Shown in pieces: positions 58,639-64,000 of a stretch of DNA of 64,000 bases. Source of the stretch: Azolla caroliniana (taxonomy: Eukaryota > Polypodiophyta); assembly GCA_043228905.1 (NCBI GenBank), contig JBHGNT010000022.1, positions 6,324,001-6,388,000 on the forward strand, in the 5' to 3' direction. Both the position numbers and the translations under genes were made by a program. Under the pieces are notes generated by a model. The model made no database searches, was not told where the DNA came from, and was given only the letters and a program-made list of their open reading frames with translations. How positions within the stretch are numbered: the stretch's first letter is position 1; each line of letters opens with the position of its first letter.

Positions 58639-59153
58639 TTTAGTATAACTTACACACTAGATATTAGGTTTGTCTAAAATTGGAATAAACAAAATGGAAA
58701 CATTAATAGGATTACATTAATGAAATTATTAATAGGATTACATCTCATGAATATTCAAACTGAGAGAAACTGAGTGAAAACTAGATAGAGAATTACAAAG
58801 AAAGAAAAATAGGCAAGATACATACCTTAGAGCAGTGAGTAGGAGATGTTGCACAATCGGTGAACAGTGAGCAGAAGGAAATTGGATGACGGACACACGC
58901 GAAGAGGGAAAAAGAAGGGGGAAAGAGGGATTTCAATCTAAAGAAACATAAAAATGTTTTTCTTTTACCTTTTTTTACAAAACTATATAAATAGCCAGTT
59001 CAAAAAATATGAACTGGCTAGATTCTGGTATCGTGCCTTTCGGCGCCGGATCGTTGCGAGAGTCGGGTGAGAACCATTGAGATTATGGACTAGGAGGATG
59101 AGGAATTTGAGGCAAACAAGAATATAAGATTGAAAGAGAGAGATGTAGAAAAC
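58639..59153. other. Possible leader exon and intergenic stretch
   Basis: On the minus strand CTCTAAG|gtatgtatc at 58826/58825 and ttttag|ACAAACC at 58674/58673 form a good donor/acceptor pair bounding a 152-bp intron just upstream of the ATG at 58638. This would give a spliced 5' untranslated region. Nothing else is recognised to 59153. Confidence 0.35.
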
Positions 59154-59761
59154 TGTTAGGAATATGTCCCTTCTACGGGAGGAGCCGATTGGTTGGGCTG
59201 AGAGCCGACAGTCGATGACAAGGGGGAGTCGACAGTACAAAAGGTGATCCAAGTCGAAGACATGACCGACTAGTCGAGCTGACTGGACAGTCGACATAGG
59301 AGTCGGTTAGTTGATCAATCGACTTATTAACTAATACTATTATTAGTATAATAATAGGAATGATCATAGCATAAGCTACATTTATAAATAGCCCATTTAG
59401 TGTATATGTATAAATACACTTAGGGAAAACATATGATAATGGGTGTGTAGAGAGTGAGAACAGGAAGTAGAACATAACGAAGCGTTGTGCATAAAGTGTA
59501 AGAGAGTGGCACCATAGTTGAAACGGACTAGACGCCAAGAGCCCTGCATGGCTAATACACTCTGATTGAGAGACTGTTATATTGTGCTTAGACTAGTATA
59601 TTTTGGAACTATTGAAATCTCTGTTCTTGTGGTTTTTTCCCGTATAGGGTTTTCCACATAAATCTCTATGTATATTGTGTACTTTATTGTTTTTTGTTTT
59701 TCACACTATTGTGTATTTCACAGTCTGTCTGTCTCACGAATCATAGAGATCGAATCCAACA
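59154..59761 (+). repeat. Copia P 5' LTR
   Basis: 608 bp, starting tgttaggaatatgtccctt and ending gaatccaaca, followed by aac and the primer-binding site tggtatcagagc (59765-59776). TATA-like tgtataaatacacttagggaaa lies near 59407-59428. Unlike its relatives it has no long GA tract. Confidence 0.85.
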
Positions 59762-59801
59762 AACTGGTATCAGAGCTTGAGGTGAAAGCATAGAAGGAGG
59801 T

Positions 59802-60230
59802 GTGAGCGGCTTCCTAGGTATAATGTTTCTAAACTCACAGAACTATGCAGACTGGAAGATAAAGATGGAAGACCTTCTCATAGTCAACAACTTGTACGAG
59901 CCCATCGATAGAGCAGAAATACCCACGGGGGTATTAGAGTCTAAATGGAAACTTCTAAATAGAAAGGCGATGGCCACCATCAAACAATGCGTCAATGTGA
60001 GTGTCCTTCAGCACGTGGCTAACAACACAAATGCCTACGAGATGTGGCAAAAGCTGTTAGGTTTGTATGAGAGGAAGAACACCCTCAATAAAACATATTT
60101 GATGAGAAAGATTGTGAGGCTGAAATACAGGGATGGAGAAGGCATTGTGGAGCACGTTGTCGTGATGTTTTCGACACATAGTGCGAAACCACCCTCAAAA
60201 GAGAATAAAATAGTAGTTCAAATAAACTAA
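59802..60230 (+). pseudogene. Copia P gag, truncated
   Basis: The frame opens MSGFLGIMFLNSQNYADWKI and carries the gag core (YEMWQKLLGLYERKNTLNKTYLMRKI, LKYRDGEGIVEHV) up to about 60180, after which similarity stops. No zinc knuckle or pol follows; the next recognisable item is the SINE-like remnant. Confidence 0.75.
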
Positions 60231-60520
60231 TGTTGTGAAGTCAACTATTGCAATAAATGATGAAAGGATAAAAGCGGTTTTTCAAAAGTAGGAAAAAAGT
60301 AGAAAAAAAGTAAGAACAAAAAAAAAGCAAGGCATGGATATGAAGATCTAGGTAGAGAAAAAGGCGCATAACTTCTTCATCCGATATCTAAATTAAAAAC
60401 GAAAAGATTCATAAGTGTCATGATATGGCATGGTATGACTCCAAACAGATTTGAACTCATGACCTTGTGTTACAAGGGTTAAACCCTTACCATTAAACCA
60501 TGCATTGTAATACAAAGGAT
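60231..60520 (-). mobile_element. tRNA-derived SINE-like remnant
   Basis: On the minus strand, at about 60515-60430, there is an A-box-like tggtttaatggt and, some 35 bases on, a B-box-like gagttcaaatct, the internal RNA polymerase III promoter layout of tRNA genes and plant SINEs. It cannot fold as a complete tRNA: the stems around the B box and acceptor do not pair. A T-rich 3' part (sense tttttttttgttcttac, near 60311) follows. Limits are approximate. Confidence 0.45.
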
Positions 60521-60539
60521 ATTATTTTCATTTATTATT

Positions 60540-60960
60540 TCACTATAAGAAATTCATGTATATTCCAGATTGCTCTGGAACATTCTAGAAACTTCAAGAG
60601 TACTCTCGACAGTACTATAAATAGAGGCACATGGCATTATTCAGAACCAATTCAATTGAATGCCAGGCTTAAGCCTCCTAGCTATTCTTGTATCTTTCTT
60701 CAAATAATATAATATACTTCCTGTTGTCATCATTCTCTCTCTCTCTCTCTCTCTCTCCCCCTCCCCCTCTTGTGATTCTCACACACACTCTTTCCCTTCT
60801 TAATACTAATCCTCATTTTTCTCCTCTATCTTTAGAACTAATTCTCCTTGCCTTTAGTACTATCTCTAACAATTTAAACCGAATTTGCTCATCTTCTTAT
60901 CCCTCCTTCCCTTCATACTAATCTTCATATCCTTCCTTCCTCCAATACTAAATGGCAACT
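60540..60960 (+). repeat. LTR-like promoter fragment
   Basis: TATA-like gtactataaatagaggcac lies near 60612-60630, followed about 110 bp later by a CT microsatellite (60733-60764), the same arrangement as the copia LTRs in this window. No partner LTR or primer-binding site was found. Confidence 0.35.
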
Positions 60961-61324
60961 GTGAGCATTCATGAATACCAATCTTTCTTCTCGGAGCTCC
61001 AGTGCTTAAAGGAAAAGTTTTTAGCACTAGGAGTATAATAGAGTAGAACCAAGATGAGACTAAGAACTAGGAGAGAGAAAAAGAAAACGAACTTGACTTA
61101 TGAGTCCGTAACTGGTGTTGTTCACCTTGATTAGAATCAAGATGCACCTGAGTATTTATACAAGAAGGTAGAGGTATGTATGTTAGTTAGGAATAGAGAA
61201 TGCATGAAGATCCATGCAAGCTAGAAATAGAGAATGCATGTGTGCAAGCTAGGAAAAGAAAATGCATGTAAGCAAGCTAGGAATAGAGAATGCATGCAAG
61301 CTAGGAACTTCCAATGTTCAATCT
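60961..61324. other. Short gene-free stretch with gaatgcatg-type repeats
   Basis: Repeats of aagctaggaatagagaatgcatg occur at about 61187-61310 (four degenerate units of 20-35 bp). No gene recognised. Confidence 0.5.
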
Positions 61325-61571
61325 TGTTGAGAAACAAGTCCATCCGGATGAGAACCAGACGAGCCAGATCAGACGGGACGAAGGGAGGAACCGGACCGGA
61401 TGGATCCAGAACGAATCCGGCCGGATCCGGTATGAACCAACAAGTAGGAACATATTTGTAAATATGTTCAGATGTGACCGTTGAGGTCATATTAGTAAAT
61501 AGCCCATAAGTTATATAGTATAAATATACTTAGGGAAAATAGTTGTTATTATTGTAGTTGTTATTGTTGTA

Positions 61572-61635
<64 letters not shown>

Positions 61636-61871
61636 AAGCTTTTATGTTATAACCGTTGTTTGGCGAAGGTAGAGCTCGAGGTCGTTGCCTCTCATGTCTC
61701 ACATTGTTGTACCTCTCTTGTATAGTGATCCTGTTCGGAGTTCCGAGGACTCCCGTCGTTTTTCCTCTTGAGGTTTTCCACGTTAATACTCTATGTTGTC
61801 TTATTTTCTATTTTCTATTTTCTTCCATTGAGTGAGTGAAACTCGGTTGTGGCCGAGCACTATTCCGCACA
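61325..61871 (+). repeat. Copia Q 5' LTR with long GA tract
   Basis: 547 bp, starting tgttgagaaacaagtcc and ending actattccgcaca, followed by atc and primer-binding site tggtattagagc (61875-61886). TATA-like agtataaatatacttaggg lies near 61518-61537, and a pure GA tract of about 65 bp at 61567-61631. It ends like the copia H LTR (gtggccgagca). Confidence 0.85.
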
Positions 61872-61886
61872 ATCTGGTATTAGAGC

Positions 61887-63841
61887 ATGAATGATCCATT
61901 CGGCGGCATGTTCAAGCTCACCGTCTCAAACTACCCAGTGTGGAAGTCGAAGATGAGGAACATGTTGGTGGTTAAAGATTTCTGGCTGCCGGTACAATTT
62001 GGAGTCAAAAGACCGGACAAGATCGATGTCGCGATTTGGGAGGTGATCCACATGAAGATGATGACATACATTCGATGCTTCATTGACATGAGCCTGTACA
62101 ACAACTTTAATGAAGAGAGTAAGGCTCATGTGCTCTAGGAGAAAATTGGTACCATGCTAGAGAGTAAAAACGTTGTGAATCAGGTCTCAGTATTTCGGAA
62201 GCTAGTGAGACTCTGATATCAATATGGATCCAGTATAACAGAGCACATGAATGCCTTCCAGGGGCTAATAAACCAAACAACCTCATTGGAAGTACCTGTA
62301 GCTGATAAGGTACTCGCGCTACTGCTACTCGATTCCCTCCTAGATAGTTGGGAGATGCTAGTTGTCACTTTGGGCAACACCAGGACGGAAGGGAAACACC
62401 TATACCTAACGAGGATGAAATCAAGCCTGCTCGATGAAGAAGCTCGCCGGAAAGACCGAGAGTCTGGAACCGATCCGAAGGCCTTGGCCTTGGTTACGGA
62501 AGACAACCATAACCGAGGAAGAGGCCGGAATCAGAGTCCCCAAAACCGGGAAAAGTCGGGGATGAGGTCGAAGTCAAGGGGAGGCACACCTGCTTCTATT
62601 GTGGGAAGCCGGGGCACTTCCAAAAGAATTGCTGACACTTCTGAAAGGAGAAAGGAACCGACAATGCCGACTCAAAGAAGGGTTCGGACTGAACAAGTTC
62701 AGATTAGAAAGGAACGTCGGCAATCGCGACAAGTGAAGAAGAATTGTTGCTTATCACCGAGGAGAGCGAGAGCGAGCCACACCTTGTCAGTGACGAAACG
62801 ACGTGGGTGGTCGACTCCACAACGTCGTTCCATTTGACCCCGGACCGGAAATGCTTCTCATCGTACAGAGCCGGAGATCACGGTTGTGTCTGGATGGGAA
62901 ATGAAGGTGCATGCCGAATTGTCGGCATAGGAGACGTGTTGCTGACAACATCAATCGGGTGCAAGTTGTTGTTGAAGGATGTCCGACATGTTTCGGAGGT
63001 TCAGTTGAACCTGATATCAGCCGGTCAGTCGGTTGATGAAGGCTACACAGGTAGCATCCCGGAACGATGTCATGAAGTTCAGCAAAGGAAGCCTAATCAT
63101 GAACCGAGCCTGGAAAATCAACACTCTATACCTGATGCATGCTTGGATATGCCGGGAAGAAGTGAATGTGGCATCCGACAATGTCGGTGAGCTGTGACAC
63201 AACCTCTTGTGCCACAAGCCAAAAAGGGATGCGTAAACTTGCCGGGGGTAACCTCATTCCAGAGGTGAAAGACGTGCAGCTTGAGAGTGTGCACTGATTG
63301 CTTGCCCGACAAGCAAAACCGAACCTCTTTCCGGTCGAGACCACCGACGAGACGGAATGCACTGATGGAACTTGTGCATACTGATGTATGCCAAGTGGAC
63401 ACAAAGTCAAATGCCGGATCGCAGTACTTCGTGACATTCATAAAAGAACATAACCGGAAGTTGTGGGTCTCACCACTAAAGATGAAGGACCAAGTATTAT
63501 CTGTCTTCAAGGAATTCCACGTCAGGGTGGAAAGGGAAACCGGCCGGAAGCTCAAGGCAATTCGAGCAGACAACCGGGGGGGAATATCGGGGGTAGTTCG
63601 AGTAGTAGTGCCAGTTGATGGGAATCCGACTCAAATTCACTGTGCCAAAGACATCGGAGCTGAACAGATTGGCCTCAAGGATGAACCAGACTGTGGTGGA
63701 GAGAGTCTGAAGCATGTTGGCACATGCTAAGTTGTCCAAGACTTTCTGGGCTGAGGCGCTGATGACGGCGACTTACGTGATAAATCGATCACCCTCACCA
63801 CCCTTGGACGGAGACACACCATAGAGAGTATGGACTGGTAA
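61887..63841 (+). pseudogene. Copia Q gag-protease-integrase, broken
   Basis: Gag opens MNDPFGGMFKLTVSNYPVW and continues after TAG (62136-62138) and TGA (62214-62216, probable CGA) as FQGLINQTTSLEVP and SLLDEEARRKDRESG. Frame changes follow before the protease, whose site reads WVVDSTTSFHL (D-S-T instead of D-S-G). Integrase pieces: VCTDCLPDKQNRTSFR, HTDVCQVDTKSNAGSQYF, KAIRADNRGG (the catalytic D-N-G-G context is damaged), and late AEALMTATYVINRSPSPPL to about 63830. It stops where minus-strand copia R begins. Same family as copia A. Confidence 0.82.
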
Positions 63842-64000
63842 GGAAGTGTCTTTCTTCACGAGGGAAAACTCTTCTTCATCTACCTTCTCTCACAAGTCGT
63901 GATACCTCCTTTTTATATGCTTGGTCTGAGAGTGATATGTAGTGTTCTTTGCAAGATGTATGGCACTTTGATTATCACAGTGGAGCAAGATTTCTTCTTG
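63842..64000 (-). pseudogene. Copia R RNase H end, running off the right edge
   Basis: The minus strand reads QEEILLHCDNQSAIHLAKNT and then TKHIKRRYHDL, a stop (TGA for a probable CGA), and EKVDEEEFSL. This is the C-terminal part of a Tork-type copia RNase H. It meets copia Q tail to tail. Confidence 0.8.

Noticed and set aside
60430-60520. Functional tRNA gene
   Set aside because: A and B boxes are present, but no consistent cloverleaf (acceptor and T stems do not pair).
1-64000. CRISPR arrays, bacterial operons, phage or defence genes
   Set aside because: None seen; gene structure and element types are entirely those of a plant nuclear genome.

Overview
This is nuclear DNA of a flowering plant. 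Two host genes have ordinary GT-AG introns: a P-class pentatricopeptide repeat (PPR) gene (11035-13880, minus) and a 13-exon plastid-type chorismate synthase gene (53734-56994, minus). Almost everything else is retrotransposon sequence, mostly Ty1/copia, with Ty3/gypsy pieces, one plant L1-type LINE and one SINE-like scrap. GA/CT microsatellites are frequent. The species cannot be named from this window. I see no prokaryotic gene, CRISPR array, rRNA gene or intact tRNA gene.

Layout. 1-4078: 5' part of a gypsy element (minus; RT, protease, gag, 5' LTR) that cuts off copia A (4079-7249, minus). Copia A itself sits in the 3' end of copia B (7250-8023, plus). 8024-11034: gene-free, with two old segmental duplications. 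11035-13880: PPR gene. 15139-23486: an LTR (15139-15775) and a GC-rich, tandemly repeated internal region of an unclassified element N, split by the young, nearly intact copia C (16817-21961, plus, target-site duplication gtccc). 23487-32222: copia D and copia E (both minus), which share one LTR. 32223-37870: LINE (minus). 38347-43436: copia F with both LTRs (minus). 43437-45392: copia G (minus), head-to-head with copia H (45393-47397, plus), which holds a solo gypsy LTR. 47398-49827: copia K (plus), which holds a solo copia LTR. 49828-50882: 5' end of copia L. 50883-52625: gypsy M (minus) inside the 3' LTR of copia O (minus). 53734-56994: chorismate synthase. 57974-58638: an unrecognised repeat-containing reading frame. 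59154-64000: copia P, a SINE-like remnant, an LTR-like piece, copia Q and the edge of copia R.

How it fits together. The two recognised genes sit in TE-poor islands of about 3 kb each, flanked by nested and mutually truncated retroelements. The most informative structures are two solo LTRs whose removal restores the interrupted copia frames, a recombinant LTR-internal-LTR-internal unit (D/E), premature stops that mostly look like C-to-T changes at CAG, CAA and CGA codons, and a 41-residue tandem-repeat reading frame upstream of chorismate synthase. Exon boundaries and element limits were read by eye. The open frames of both spliced genes were checked for phase consistency.
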